Positions 8,634 through 18,090 of a stretch of DNA of 64,000 bases are shown here, piece by piece. The stretch spans positions 1-64,000 of the forward strand of contig JANSYR010000009.1 in assembly GCA_024742285.1 (NCBI GenBank), read 5' to 3'. The notes beneath the pieces are model-generated. The model ran no database searches. It saw only the letters and a list, made by a program, of their open reading frames with translations, and was not told the DNA's origin. Made by a program: the position numbers and the translations under genes. Every line of letters begins with the position of its first letter. Position 1 is the stretch's first letter. This DNA comes from a bacterium. Its GTDB lineage: Bacteria; Myxococcota_A; UBA9160; UBA4427.

Positions 8634-9878
8634 GTGAAGCACGACGTTCGCATGCGCGGGTTCGCGGAACGGGTCGACGTGGAAGTGGTCGAGGCGTTCC
8701 TGGCGGAACACGCGCGCGCGCTCGAAGGCGAGCCGGTCGCGCTGCTCGACTGCGTCGGCCGGGTCCTCGCCGAGGACGTGACCGCCGAGGTCGACGTGCC
8801 GGGCTTCCCGCGATCGGCGATGGACGGCTACGCGATCCGAGGGGAGGAGAGCTTTGGCGCCTCGGACTACGACGCGATCCGCCTCGAAGTCGTCGGTCTC
8901 TCGTTGCCCGGAAACCCGTTCGAGTCGACCCTGCAGGCCGGGCAAGCGGTGCGCATCATGACCGGAGCGCCGATTCCCGACGGCGCCGACGCGGTCGTGA
9001 AGGCCGAGGTCTGCGAAGAAGCGGACGGCGTGGTCTCGATCTCCGAAGCGGTCGCGCCGCGCAAGAACGTCGGCGCGATCGGAGAGGACATCGCGAAGGG
9101 CGATCCGGTCCTCGCGGCGGGGCGCCGGCTGCGTCCCCAGGACGCGGGCTTGCTTTCTTCGATCGGCCGGGCGGAGGTCTCGTGTGTGCGGCGCCCGCGC
9201 GTGCGGCTGGTCGTGACCGGCGACGAGCTGCTGCCCGCCGGCTCCGTTCCCGCCGGCTCGCAGATCGTCGACAGCAACTCCGTGGTCCTGCGCGGCCTGG
9301 TCGCGCGGGACGGGGGCGACTCGCTTCCGTTCGAGATCCTGCCGGACGTGCCCGAGAAGATCCGCGAGGCGATGGCGAGCGAAGACGCCGACGTGGTCCT
9401 CGTCTCCGGGGGGACGTCCGTCGGCCAGGAGGACCACGCGCCTCGCCTCCTCTCCGAACTCGGGGAGCTCACCTATCACGGCATCTCCATGCGTCCGTCG
9501 AGCCCGACCGGGGTCGGACGGATCGGCGACCGCTTCGTATTCCTGCTGCCCGGCAACCCGGTCAGCTGTCTCGCGGCCTACGAGTTCTTCGCGGGGCCGA
9601 CCCTCCGCGCCCTCGGAGGCCGGGCGCGTGCGTGGCCCCATCGACGCGTGACGCTGCCCCTCGCCCGCAAGATCGTTTCCGAGGTCGGGCGAACGGACTA
9701 CGTGCGCGTGGCGATCGAAGACGGACAGGCGACGCCGCTCGCGACCGCCGGCGCTTCGATCCTCTCCTCGACGGTGCGTGCCGCGGGCGCCGTCGTCGTG
9801 CCTCGGGAGCTCGAAGGGATGCGCGAAGGGGCGAGCGTCGAGGTCCTGCTCTACGACGACGAGGTGCCCTCCGCATGA
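8634..9878 (+). CDS. moeA: Molybdopterin molybdotransferase (MoeA)
   Basis: 414 residues starting at GTG 8634 behind a weak GAGG. All MoeA blocks are present: PRSAMDGYAIR, MTGAPIPDGADAVV, VTGDELL, VSGGTSVGQEDH and LLPGNPVSCLAAYE. MoeA inserts molybdate or tungstate into adenylylated molybdopterin in the cytoplasm. It overlaps the next gene by 4 bases (ATGA), so the two MoeA proteins are translationally coupled. Organisms with two MoeA proteins often use them for different metals; given the AOR-type gene upstream, one may be tungsten-specific, which the sequence cannot prove. Confidence 0.93.
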   Translation: MKHDVRMRGFAERVDVEVVEAFLAEHARALEGEPVALLDCVGRVLAEDVTAEVDVPGFPRSAMDGYAIRGEESFGASDYDAIRLEVVGLSLPGNPFESTLQAGQAVRIMTGAPIPDGADAVVKAEVCEEADGVVSISEAVAPRKNVGAIGEDIAKGDPVLAAGRRLRPQDAGLLSSIGRAEVSCVRRPRVRLVVTGDELLPAGSVPAGSQIVDSNSVVLRGLVARDGGDSLPFEILPDVPEKIREAMASEDADVVLVSGGTSVGQEDHAPRLLSELGELTYHGISMRPSSPTGVGRIGDRFVFLLPGNPVSCLAAYEFFAGPTLRALGGRARAWPHRRVTLPLARKIVSEVGRTDYVRVAIEDGQATPLATAGASILSSTVRAAGAVVVPRELEGMREGASVEVLLYDDEVPSA

Positions 9879-11785
9879 GTCGTCCCCAGCAGCAGTTCCT
9901 CGAGGTCCTCGATCGGGACGAAGCGGAGGCACGTTGGCGCAAAGTGGTGGGCGGGGCCGCGCTCGGGAGCGAGACGATCACCCTCGAGAACGCCCTCGGA
10001 CGCGTGCTCGCCGAAGACGTCCGGGCCGGCGTCGACGTTCCGGGCTTCGACCGCTCGAACATGGACGGCTTCGCGATTCGCGCCGCGGACACCTTCGGCG
10101 TCGCCGAGGAAGAGCCGGTTCGTCTCCGGCTGAACGACGAAGTGCTGGCGACCGGAATCGAGCCTGCGATCGAGGTGACCGAAGGCACGGCCACGACCAT
10201 CGCGACCGGCGGCATGCTTCCTCGGGGCGCGGACGCCGTGGCGCCGATCGAGGTCACCGACGTCGACCCCGACGATCCGGCCTTCGTCCTCGTCCGCGCT
10301 CCGCGGGTGCCGGGCGCGGCGGTCAGCTTCGCCGGGACCGACATGGGTCGCGGCGAGACGGTGCTCTTCGCCGGTACGAAGCTCACCTCGCGCGAGACCG
10401 GTGTCCTCGCGGCGATCGGATGCGAGCGGCTCGAGGTCGTGCGGCGGCCGAGGGTCGCGATCCTCTCGACCGGGGACGAAATCGTGCAGCCCGGCGAGGC
10501 GATGCGGCCCGGGCTCGTGTACGACAGCAACGGGCGGATCCTGGCCGACGCGGTGCAGGAGCTGGGCGGTGATCCGGTTTTCTACGGGGCGTTTCGCGAC
10601 GATCTCGAAGCGCTCCGCAAGGCGATGCGCGAAGCGCTGGCGGACGCGGACATGGTCCTGCTCTCCGGCGGCACGTCGAAAGGCGAAGGGGATCTGAACG
10701 CCGTCGTCGTCGGCGAGCTCGAGCCCGGGATCCTCGTCCACGGCGTTGCGCTCAAGCCGGGCAAGCCGATCTGTCTCGCGGCCCAGGGCGACACGCCCGT
10801 CGTGATCCTGCCGGGCTTCCCGACGAGCGCGATCTTCACCTTTCACGAGTTCGTGGCGCCGCTCGTCCGCGACCTCGCCGGCCAGCCGTCCGAGGGTCGT
10901 GAAACCCGTTCGGCGCGGCTCGCGATCAAGACCCAGAGCGAGCGCGGGCGACTCGAGTATCTGCTCGTCGGGCTCGTCGGAGACGGCGAGGGGAGGCTCT
11001 CCGCCTATCCGATGGGCAAGGGAAGCGGAAGCGTGACGAGCTTCTCCCGCGCCGACGGTTTCGTACGGATCGGTCGGAACACCGAGCTCGTCGAGGCGGA
11101 TACGCCCGTCGAGGTCACCCTGATCGGCCGCGACGTCGCGGTCGCCGACCTCGTCGTGATCGGGAGCCACTGCGCGGGCCTCGACCTGATCGCGAGCGAG
11201 CTCGCGGGTCACGGCTTCGGCGTGAAGCTTCTCGCGGTCGGTTCCCACGGCGGACTCGCCGCTGCGTCCCGGGGCGAGTGCGACCTCGCACCGATCCACC
11301 TGCTCGATCCCGAGACCGACCGCTACAACACGCCCTTCCTGAAGCCCGGCCTCGAGCTCGTTCGCGGCTACCGGCGCATGCAGGGGATCGCCACGCGTCT
11401 CGAAGAGACGCGGGGCATCGAAGAACTCCTCGAAGACCCGACCGTGCGGATGGTGAACCGGAACCGCGGCGCGGGCACCCGGGTGTTGATCGATCGGCTG
11501 CTCGGAGACCGCCGACCTCCAGGATATCCCTACGAGCCGCGGTCCCACTATGCGGTCGCGGCCGCCATTGCCCAGGGTCGCGCGGACTGGGGCGTCACGA
11601 TCGAATCCGTCGCACGCGATGCGGGCCTCCGCTTCGTACCGCTCCAGGCGGAGGAATACGACTTCGTCGTGCCTGCGTCGCGCTTCGATCGGCCGGCGGT
11701 CCGTTTGCTCCGTGAGATCCTGTCAGACCCCGAGGCACCGCTCCGGAGCGCGCTCGCCGACCAGGGCTTCGTCGTCGCCGGCTGA
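9875..11785 (+). CDS. MoeA fused to a periplasmic-binding-protein-like (MopR/PBP) domain
   Basis: 636 residues. Residues 1 to about 410 form a second MoeA with FDRSNMDGFAIRA, ATGGMLPRGADAV, STGDEIV, LSGGTSKGEGD and LPGFPTSAIF. Residues about 420-636 are a substrate-binding-type domain (VVIGSHCAGLDLIASEL, APIHLLDPETDRYN, RNRGAGTRVLIDRLL) of the kind found fused to MoeA or ModE and thought to sense molybdate/tungstate or a cofactor intermediate. The second domain has no signal peptide, so the protein is cytoplasmic. It starts inside the upstream moeA stop. This architecture is known in archaea and deltaproteobacteria. Confidence 0.92.
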   Translation: MSRPQQQFLEVLDRDEAEARWRKVVGGAALGSETITLENALGRVLAEDVRAGVDVPGFDRSNMDGFAIRAADTFGVAEEEPVRLRLNDEVLATGIEPAIEVTEGTATTIATGGMLPRGADAVAPIEVTDVDPDDPAFVLVRAPRVPGAAVSFAGTDMGRGETVLFAGTKLTSRETGVLAAIGCERLEVVRRPRVAILSTGDEIVQPGEAMRPGLVYDSNGRILADAVQELGGDPVFYGAFRDDLEALRKAMREALADADMVLLSGGTSKGEGDLNAVVVGELEPGILVHGVALKPGKPICLAAQGDTPVVILPGFPTSAIFTFHEFVAPLVRDLAGQPSEGRETRSARLAIKTQSERGRLEYLLVGLVGDGEGRLSAYPMGKGSGSVTSFSRADGFVRIGRNTELVEADTPVEVTLIGRDVAVADLVVIGSHCAGLDLIASELAGHGFGVKLLAVGSHGGLAAASRGECDLAPIHLLDPETDRYNTPFLKPGLELVRGYRRMQGIATRLEETRGIEELLEDPTVRMVNRNRGAGTRVLIDRLLGDRRPPGYPYEPRSHYAVAAAIAQGRADWGVTIESVARDAGLRFVPLQAEEYDFVVPASRFDRPAVRLLREILSDPEAPLRSALADQGFVVAG

Positions 11786-11982
11786 GCGGTCGCGTCCGGC
11801 CGGACGATCGTTCGTTCTCATGAGCGGTCGGGTCGTCGCCGATCGAGGCGGGACGCGTTGTGGGTCGCGCGCCCGGCGTTCTCCCCAGCCGAGCGCCCGC
11901 CTAACGCCCGATCGGGTTGCCGTCGCAGCGAGACGATAGGAAGGCAAGCTCCGAATGCCCGGAGCACGCGTGGCGGCCGAGC

Positions 11983-14172
11983 ATGGATTCTCCCAGAGAT
12001 GCCAGCGGCGAAGCGGGTTTCACCTTCGACGACGCCCTCGCGACCGCGCTCGCGCGTGATCGCGAGTCCGTGGACGCGCGCGAGATCTTCGCGGACCTCG
12101 GTTGCGACTGGGCGTTCGTGATCCGAATGAGCGCCGACGGATCCTGGGTGCGCGAGTGGGTCGGGGGGGACGTGCCCGGCAGGGCGGGGCCCGTCGATCC
12201 CAGCGCGTGGGACGAGTTCCTCGTTCCCGAGGATCGCACCTTCGTGGTCGAACACGTGCGTCGCACGCTCGAGTATGGACGCGATCGCAGCACCTACCGG
12301 CTCGACCTTCCCGGCGCGGGGATCCGCTTCGTCGAGAGCTCGATGCGCGCGATCGTCGATCCCGACGAGGAGAGCGTCGTCCTCATCTACGCCGCCATGA
12401 CCGACATCACCGATCGGGTCGCGACCGAGGAAGCGTTCCGCAAGAGCGAAGGGCAGTACCGCGCGCTCGTCGAGCAGGCCTCCGACGGGATCCTCGTGTT
12501 CGACGAGAGCGGTCAGATCCTGACGAGCAACGGCGCGGCCCTCGAGCTCTTCGGGCTGCCTCAATCGATTCTCCATCGGAAGCGCGTGATCGAGCTCTTC
12601 CATCCCGACGACGTGGACGACGACCCGCTCGCGCTCCAGAACCTCGCCTCCGGAATGACCCTTCGCAGCGTTCGGCGCCTCAAGCGTCAGGGGAGCAACG
12701 GCTGGATCTGGGCCGAGCTCTCCGCCAGGCGCCTCGCCGACGGACGTGTCCAGGCGACCGCGCGCGACATCACCTCGCGGATCCAGGCCGAACAGCGGAT
12801 CCGCCACCTCGCCTACTTCGACTCGCTGACGGCGCTCCCGAACCGTGAGCTCTTCCGCGAGCAGATCGCGTCGGCGCTCGAGCGCGCGCGCCGAGCGGAT
12901 CGGGTGCTTGCGTTGCTCTTCCTGGACGTCGATCGCTTCAAGCAGGTCAACGACTCGCTCGGACACTCGATGGGCGACGAGCTGTTGTGCCAGATCGCCG
13001 ATCGGCTGCGTGCCGCCGTGCGTGGAAGCGACTCCGTGGGACTCGGACGACGCGAACGCATCGAGCTCGAAGGCCGTGGAGTGCCGATCTCCCGCCTCGG
13101 AGGCGACGAGTTCACCATCCTCCTGCAGGATCTCGAGCACGCGCAGGATTCGGCCCGAGTCGCGCGCCGTGTGCTCCACTCGCTCTCCCGCCCCTTCGAA
13201 GTCCAGGGTCGCGAGATCTTCGTCGGCGCGAGCATCGGAATCGCCGTCTGCCCCGACGATGGAACGGATACCGATACCCTGCTGCGGGCTGCCGACGTCG
13301 CGATGTATCACGCGAAGAGTCGCGGCGGTAATGCCTACGAATTCTTCTCGCCCGACATGAACGCGACGTCCGCGCGACGACTCCAGCTGGAGACCGACCT
13401 CCGCCACGCGCTGGAGCGCGATCAGCTCGTCCTCCACTATCAGCCGCTTCGCGACACGCGGACGGGACGCGTCTCTGCGGTCGAGGCGCTGATCCGCTGG
13501 GTGAACGACGCCGGCGAGATGGTCCGTCCCGACGAGTTCATTCCGGTCGCCGAGGAGACGGGCATGATCGTCCCGATCGGCGAGTGGGTGCTCCGCACGG
13601 CCTGCCGGCAGCTCGTCGCCTGGCGGGAGCAGGGCTTCGCGCCGATCCGGATGTCGGTGAACCTCTCCGTCGAGCAGCTGCGCGATCTCGGGATTGCGAA
13701 CTGCGTAGAACAGTTGCTCTACGAGCACGGCCTCTCCGCCTCGGACATCGAGCTCGAGATCACCGAGTCCTGCATCCTCGACGAGAGCCCGAACATCATC
13801 GCCGGGATCGGTGCCCTCACGGCGCTGGGGATCGGATTCGCCCTCGACGACTTCGGGACGGGCTACTCGTCCCTCTCCGCGCTCCAGCGGTTTCCGATCG
13901 ATCGTCTCAAGATCGATCGTTCCTTCGTTTCCGGAATCGGGGACAGCGAGAGCGACGAGGCGCTGACCTGCGCGGTCGTCGCCCTGGCGAATCGGCTCGG
14001 GCTCGAGGTGGTGGCGGAGGGCGTCGAGACCGAAGCGCAGGCGCGCGTCCTGATCGAGCTCGGCTGCCAGGAGCTCCAGGGCTACCTTTTCGGCAAGCCG
14101 CTGCCCGCCGAGGAATGCGGAATCTTCCTGGAGCGCGCGGAGAAGGTCGAAGAGACCGCCGACGAGGGCTGA
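11983..14172 (+). CDS. PAS-PAS-GGDEF-EAL cyclic-di-GMP enzyme
   Basis: 729 residues from the ATG at 11983. The two N-terminal PAS domains (about 25-145 and 155-270) carry no transmembrane segment, so sensing is cytoplasmic. The diguanylate cyclase domain has an intact GGDEF at 373-377. The phosphodiesterase domain has EAL at 501-503, the DDFGTGYSS metal site, and the downstream EGVET and QGYLFGKP motifs. Both activities may be functional. An I-site-like RGSD (347-350) is separated from GGDEF by about 20 extra residues, unlike the standard 5-residue spacing. Translation start is uncertain because no clear ribosome site precedes it. Confidence 0.92.
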   Translation: MDSPRDASGEAGFTFDDALATALARDRESVDAREIFADLGCDWAFVIRMSADGSWVREWVGGDVPGRAGPVDPSAWDEFLVPEDRTFVVEHVRRTLEYGRDRSTYRLDLPGAGIRFVESSMRAIVDPDEESVVLIYAAMTDITDRVATEEAFRKSEGQYRALVEQASDGILVFDESGQILTSNGAALELFGLPQSILHRKRVIELFHPDDVDDDPLALQNLASGMTLRSVRRLKRQGSNGWIWAELSARRLADGRVQATARDITSRIQAEQRIRHLAYFDSLTALPNRELFREQIASALERARRADRVLALLFLDVDRFKQVNDSLGHSMGDELLCQIADRLRAAVRGSDSVGLGRRERIELEGRGVPISRLGGDEFTILLQDLEHAQDSARVARRVLHSLSRPFEVQGREIFVGASIGIAVCPDDGTDTDTLLRAADVAMYHAKSRGGNAYEFFSPDMNATSARRLQLETDLRHALERDQLVLHYQPLRDTRTGRVSAVEALIRWVNDAGEMVRPDEFIPVAEETGMIVPIGEWVLRTACRQLVAWREQGFAPIRMSVNLSVEQLRDLGIANCVEQLLYEHGLSASDIELEITESCILDESPNIIAGIGALTALGIGFALDDFGTGYSSLSALQRFPIDRLKIDRSFVSGIGDSESDEALTCAVVALANRLGLEVVAEGVETEAQARVLIELGCQELQGYLFGKPLPAEECGIFLERAEKVEETADEG

Positions 14173-14606
14173 TGTTGCCCGCCCCAGGGGCGCGGGGTAG
14201 CTTTTTCCGGACCCATGGATTCCCCTTTTCCATCGTCACGGACGGGCGAGCCCGACGAGCCGCCCCAACCCGAGCGCGGCTCGCCCTCCCTTTTAGGGCG
14301 CGTCCCGCGCCCGCTGAAGGCTCTCTTACGGCGCGTCCCGCGCCGGTTGAAGGCTCTCTTTGGGCGCTGCCCGCGCCCGCTGAAGGCTCCTGAGTCTCGG
14401 TGCGTCCCGCGCCCGCTGAAGGCTCCCCCGCGCGCTTCTCGCCGAAGGGCGCCTCACGCGTCACGCCCGGAAACCTACGCTCGCGCTGACCGACGCTCCG
14501 CTCGCCCGCGATTCAACGGGCTCGAGCGCTCCTCGACCCCCACTTCGACGTGGTCCGAGCCCCTCACTGCAGTGATGGGCTCGATACGCCGATGGGAGGA
14601 ATGGTG
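14173..14606. repeat. Intergenic region with four tandem repeats (period 33/33/36)
   Basis: A unit of the form GCGTCCCGCGCCCGCTGAAGG is repeated four times; the TGAAGG anchors are at 14315, 14348, 14381 and 14417. The periods are all multiples of three, so open frames run through on both strands (plus-frame peptide RVPRPLKA repeated; minus-frame EPSAGAG repeated), but neither frame resembles a protein outside the repeat. No gene is called. A ribosome site GGGAGGA (14594-14600) serves the next gene. Confidence 0.7.
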
Positions 14607-15875
14607 ATGTCCGTACTCGGCGCTGTCCTGATCATCGTGGCCTGTCTGGCGGCCTCCGCCTTCTTCTCCGGAAGCGAGACGGCGCTCTTCCGCCTGCGCT
14701 CCCACGACCTCGATGGGGAGAACAAGGACCAGGTCGGCCCGGCCGACGTGGCGGTTCGCGACCTGACGTCTTCGTCCTCGCGCCTGCTCGTCACGATCCT
14801 GCTCGGCAACAACGTCGTGAACATCCTCGGCGCCTCCGTGGCCTCCGGTCTCGCCATCTCGCTCCTCGGCACCGAGCTCGGCATCCCGGCCGCGACCTTC
14901 GTGATGACGCTCCTCGTCCTGTTGCTCTGTGAGATCCTGCCCAAGGCCGTCGCGGCGCGGCATCCGCGCGGCGTCTCGCGGGTGGTCGGCCTTCCGCTCT
15001 ACCTCTTCCACCAGATGCTGCGTCCGGTGCACGGCCTCTTCGATCGCGGGATCGAGCCGCTCGTGCGGCGCGTGACCGGCGGCATCGAGGGCGATGAATC
15101 CCTGGGCTCCGAAGAGGTGCTCCGGCTCGCCCGCGAGGCCCTCGACGACGTCGAAGATGCGGGCTCGCCGCTCGCGATCATCGGTGCGACCTCGAACGCC
15201 GCCGAGATGGACGTGTCCGAGATCATGGTCCCGCGGACCGAGATCGAGGCCTATCCCACCGACACGCCGGTCTCCGAGCTGATCGAGCAGATGCTCGAGG
15301 GCCGCTATACCCGCGTGCCGATCTACGAGGACTCGATCGACCACGTCCTCGGCGTGATCCATCTGAAGGACCTGATCAAGCTCCATCGCGCCGATGGCAA
15401 GGAGCTCTTCGGGATCCTGAAGCCGGTGCTGCGCGTCCCGGAGCGCAAGCCGATCTTACGGCTGTTGACCGAGATGCAGCGCGCGTTCTGTCACGTCGCC
15501 CTCGTGAAGGACGAGTTCGGCGTGACCAAGGGGCTCGTGACCCAGGAGGACATCCTCGAAGAGATCGTCGGCGAGATTCGCGACGAGTTCGACTCCGAGG
15601 AGCTGCTCACGATCCGCAAGCTGCGCGACGGCAGCTACGAGGTTCTCGGGCGCGTGAGCGTCCTCGACTTCAACCGCGAGTCGGGTTGGCAGGTGCCCGC
15701 CGAGAAGGGCGACACGATCGGAGGCCTCTGCTTCAACACCCTCGAGCGTGCGCCGCGCAAGGGCGAGAAGGTCAGCGTCCCGGGCTACGTCCTCGAGTGT
15801 ACCGACGTGTCCGGGAGCCGGATCACCCGCGTGAAGGTGACCGAAGATTCCGTCGCCACCAGCCTCGCCGATTGA
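14607..15875 (+). CDS. CNNM/CorC-family transporter-associated protein (DUF21-CBS-CorC_HlyC)
   Basis: 422 residues from the ATG at 14607, six bases after GGGAGGA; two earlier in-frame ATGs sit on or before this site. The N-terminal DUF21 domain has about four hydrophobic helices (residues 1-25, 60-100, 105-125, 130-150), then two CBS motifs (IMVPRTEIEAYPTD and the FGVTKGLVTQEDILEE region), then a C-terminal CorC_HlyC transporter-associated domain with GGLCFNTLERAPRKGE. Family members export or homeostatically control Mg2+/Co2+, although older annotations call them haemolysins. It sits in the inner membrane. Confidence 0.9.
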   Translation: MSVLGAVLIIVACLAASAFFSGSETALFRLRSHDLDGENKDQVGPADVAVRDLTSSSSRLLVTILLGNNVVNILGASVASGLAISLLGTELGIPAATFVMTLLVLLLCEILPKAVAARHPRGVSRVVGLPLYLFHQMLRPVHGLFDRGIEPLVRRVTGGIEGDESLGSEEVLRLAREALDDVEDAGSPLAIIGATSNAAEMDVSEIMVPRTEIEAYPTDTPVSELIEQMLEGRYTRVPIYEDSIDHVLGVIHLKDLIKLHRADGKELFGILKPVLRVPERKPILRLLTEMQRAFCHVALVKDEFGVTKGLVTQEDILEEIVGEIRDEFDSEELLTIRKLRDGSYEVLGRVSVLDFNRESGWQVPAEKGDTIGGLCFNTLERAPRKGEKVSVPGYVLECTDVSGSRITRVKVTEDSVATSLAD

Positions 15876-15884
15876 CGCACGAGC

Positions 15885-17144
15885 GTGTCGGTCGATCCGG
15901 AAGACGGTGACACGTCCGACGCGGGCGTGATCGTCGAGGTCGATTCGCTCGCGTCCGGAGGGGACGGCGTCGGCCGGCTGCCGGACGGTCGCGTGGTGTT
16001 CGTCGCCGGTGGCGTGCCGGGCGATCGCGTCGCGATCGAGATCGTCGACGAACGCAAGCGCTTCGTCCGCGCGCGCATCATCCGGGTCCTCGAGCCGGGA
16101 CCCGGGCGCGTCGAGCCGCGGTGTCCGCATTTCGGGACCTGCGGCGGCTGTCTCTGGCAGCGGATCGCGTACGACGTACAGCTCGAAGCGAAGCGGAAGT
16201 CGGTCGCGGACGCCCTCGAGCGGATCGGCCGGGTGTCGCTCTCGGAAGAGCTCGCCGTCGTCGCGTCTCCTTCGCCCTACGCCTACCGCGGGCGCGCGCG
16301 CTTCGTCGAGTGCGAAGGCGGCGTCGGCTACCGCGTCCGGGGCGGCGACGGCGCGCACGCGGTGGACGTCTGTCCCGTGCTCGTCCCCTCGGCGGAGGAG
16401 GCGCTGGCGGCGCGCGGGCGGAAGGTGCGGGCCTCGGACGAAGGGCCGTCGCGACGAGCGCGGGAGTGGGTCGTGACGACGGGCTCCGACGGAACGTCGA
16501 TCCTGACGCCGGTCGGAACACGCAGGAAGTCGCGCCTCGAATCAGGGGCGCCGACGAGCGTCCTCGTGGAAGTCGCCGGCGTGTCCCTACGCGTGTCCGG
16601 CGAGAGCTTCGTCCAGGGCAACCTCCTGCTCTGGGGCGCTCTCGTCGAAGCCGTCGTCGCGGCCTGCAAGGGCGGGGATGCGGGGCCAGGCACGCGTTTC
16701 GTGGAGCTTCACGCGGGCGCCGGCTTCTTCACCCTGCCCCTCGCACGGGCCGGGTTCTTCGGCGCGGCGATCGAGAGCGCGCCCTCCGCCGTCGCCGATC
16801 TTCGGGAGAACCTCGCCCGAGCGGAGCTCACGCAGTCGGTGGAGGTCGTCGCCGGTCGCGCCGAGACCCGACGCGATCTCGCACGCCGTTTCGCCGGCGC
16901 CGACTTCGCCCTGGTCGATCCACCGCGCACCGGCCTCGAGAAGTCCGTCCGCAGCGCGCTCATCGACGAGGGGCCGCCGCGCCTCGTCTACCTCTCCTGC
17001 GACCCCGGCACCCTCGCACGCGACCTCGCAGACCTCACCGCCGCCGACTACACGCTCGCGCAAGCCGTCGCCTTCGACCTCTTCCCCCAGACCCCCCACG
17101 TCGAGACCCTGGTGACCCTCGAGCGAGATCGAGCGCAACGTTAG
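15885..17144 (+). CDS. TRAM-domain 23S rRNA/tRNA (uracil-5-)-methyltransferase, TrmA/RlmD family
   Basis: 419 residues starting at GTG 15885, 9 bases after the previous stop. The N-terminal TRAM domain (GVIVEVDSLASGGDGVGRL) is followed by an iron-sulfur motif, CPHFGTCGGCLWQ. The C-terminal Rossmann methyltransferase has the S-adenosylmethionine site ELHAGAGFFTLPLA, the catalytic-loop VDPPRTGLEKSV and the nucleophile Cys in YLSCDPGTLARDL. It methylates a uridine in RNA; which site (U747, U1939 or tRNA U54) cannot be decided. It ends at a convergent junction containing the intergenic repeat. Confidence 0.9.
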   Translation: MSVDPEDGDTSDAGVIVEVDSLASGGDGVGRLPDGRVVFVAGGVPGDRVAIEIVDERKRFVRARIIRVLEPGPGRVEPRCPHFGTCGGCLWQRIAYDVQLEAKRKSVADALERIGRVSLSEELAVVASPSPYAYRGRARFVECEGGVGYRVRGGDGAHAVDVCPVLVPSAEEALAARGRKVRASDEGPSRRAREWVVTTGSDGTSILTPVGTRRKSRLESGAPTSVLVEVAGVSLRVSGESFVQGNLLLWGALVEAVVAACKGGDAGPGTRFVELHAGAGFFTLPLARAGFFGAAIESAPSAVADLRENLARAELTQSVEVVAGRAETRRDLARRFAGADFALVDPPRTGLEKSVRSALIDEGPPRLVYLSCDPGTLARDLADLTAADYTLAQAVAFDLFPQTPHVETLVTLERDRAQR

Positions 17145-17244
17145 GCGGCGCGCCGCCAGCGTACGGCTACCAGCACCTCAGCCTCGAGCGCAAGACACGG
17201 CCGACAAAGGCCGCGTCGAGAGGCGCGCAGCGCCGAGCGGTAAA
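17145..17244. repeat. Dispersed intergenic repeat, copy 1
   Basis: Contains GAGCGCAAGACACGGCC, a short spacer, AAGGCCGCGTCGAGAGGCG and CGCAGCGCC. Close copies lie at 23600-23748. It fills the 100-base gap between two convergent stop codons and can fold as CGGCC/GGCCG hairpins on both strands, so it may serve as a bidirectional terminator or REP-like element. Confidence 0.65.
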
Positions 17245-17886
17245 TCAAGGCTCGATCAGCCCGTGCCGCAGCGCATAGCGCACGAGCTCGGTCGCCTTGC
17301 GGACGCCGAGCTTGCGCATGAGGCTCGTCCGGTGGGCCTCGACGGTTTTCGTCGAGATCGAGAGCTCGCTGGCCACCTCTTTCGCCGAGAGGCCCTCGGC
17401 GATCAGTTGGAGCACTTCCCGTTCGCGGGACGAGAGCAGGGTGAAGGGATCCGGCGAGTCGGTCTTCGGGGAGCGGACCTGCTCGACGATCTCGCGAGCG
17501 ACGGCCGGCGAGAAATAACTGCCGCCGTTCATGACCTCGCGGATCGCAGTCACGATCTCCGAGGCGCGTCCGTTCTTGAGGACGTAGCCATCCGCGCGCA
17601 GGCCGATCGCGCTCTGGATGAAGGGCGGATCGTTGTGGACCGAGAGCAGGATCACCTTCGTGCCCTTGTGGTCGGTCCGGAGTCGCTCGAGGGTCTCGAG
17701 CCCGCCCATGCGGGGCATCGTGATGTCGAGGACGACGATGTCCGGGCGGTTGCGCTCGACCTCGGTCAACACCTGACGGCCGTCCTCGGCCTCGCCGACG
17801 ACCTTGAGGTCGGGCTCGGCTTCGAGGAGGCGACGGAGGCCTTCTCGCACGATGCCATGGTCATCGGCGACGACGGTCGAGATCAT
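17245..17886 (-). CDS. NarL/LuxR-family response regulator
   Basis: 213 residues from the ATG at 17886. The receiver domain (1-120) has the acidic pair in VVADDHG, the phospho-acceptor Asp in IVVLDITMPRMGG and the Lys of YVLKNG. The C-terminal helix-turn-helix (about 148-210) has LSSREREVLQLIAEGLSAKE and TVEAHRTSLMRKLGV, typical of GerE-type DNA binding. No histidine kinase is encoded nearby, so the partner lies elsewhere. A complete promoter, TTGAAC-N17-TATGCT, ends six bases before the ATG and no ribosome site exists, pointing to a leaderless mRNA. Confidence 0.92.
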   Translation of the reverse strand: MISTVVADDHGIVREGLRRLLEAEPDLKVVGEAEDGRQVLTEVERNRPDIVVLDITMPRMGGLETLERLRTDHKGTKVILLSVHNDPPFIQSAIGLRADGYVLKNGRASEIVTAIREVMNGGSYFSPAVAREIVEQVRSPKTDSPDPFTLLSSREREVLQLIAEGLSAKEVASELSISTKTVEAHRTSLMRKLGVRKATELVRYALRHGLIEP

Positions 17887-17892
17887 CGAGGC

Positions 17893-17921
17893 AGCATAAC
17901 GGTGGCCTCCGGGTGGTTCAA
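17893..17921 (-). promoter_or_regulatory. Promoter of the response regulator gene (leaderless type)
   Basis: On the minus strand TTGAAC (17916-17921) and TATGCT (17893-17898) are 17 bases apart and the -10 ends exactly six bases before the ATG, so transcription should start at or within a base of the start codon. Confidence 0.7.
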
Positions 17922-18025
17922 TCGATCGGGACGGGACGATCGGTCGCCCCGATGCGACGAACGTCCGGTTGGCGTCCCGTCGCCGAGCATGCGGCGCGGC
18001 CCGATGACATCGCGGGCACATCGAT

Positions 18026-18066
18026 CTACGTTGCCCACGTAGCGGATTCGTCGTGCGTGCGAATCC
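18026..18066. repeat. Two consecutive short hairpins
   Basis: CTACGT/ACGTAG (18026-18031 with 18037-18042) and GGATTCG/CGAATCC (18044-18050 with 18060-18066). They lie 25 bases before the GTG of the TOPRIM gene and could be regulatory. The second resembles a tRNA T-arm at first sight but lacks the rest of a tRNA. Confidence 0.4.
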
Positions 18067-18090
18067 CGCCGGAAGGGATGGGGCGAACCC

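Noticed and set aside
14215-14607. Repeat-containing open frame (peptide RVPRPLKA) and its minus-strand counterpart (EPSAGAG)
   Set aside because: No ribosome site, no similarity outside the repeat and both strands open, as expected for a GC-rich repeat with period divisible by three.
18041-18078. tRNA-like segment with GCGAATCC
   Set aside because: Only one arm resembles a T-arm; no acceptor stem, D-arm or anticodon arm could be drawn around it.
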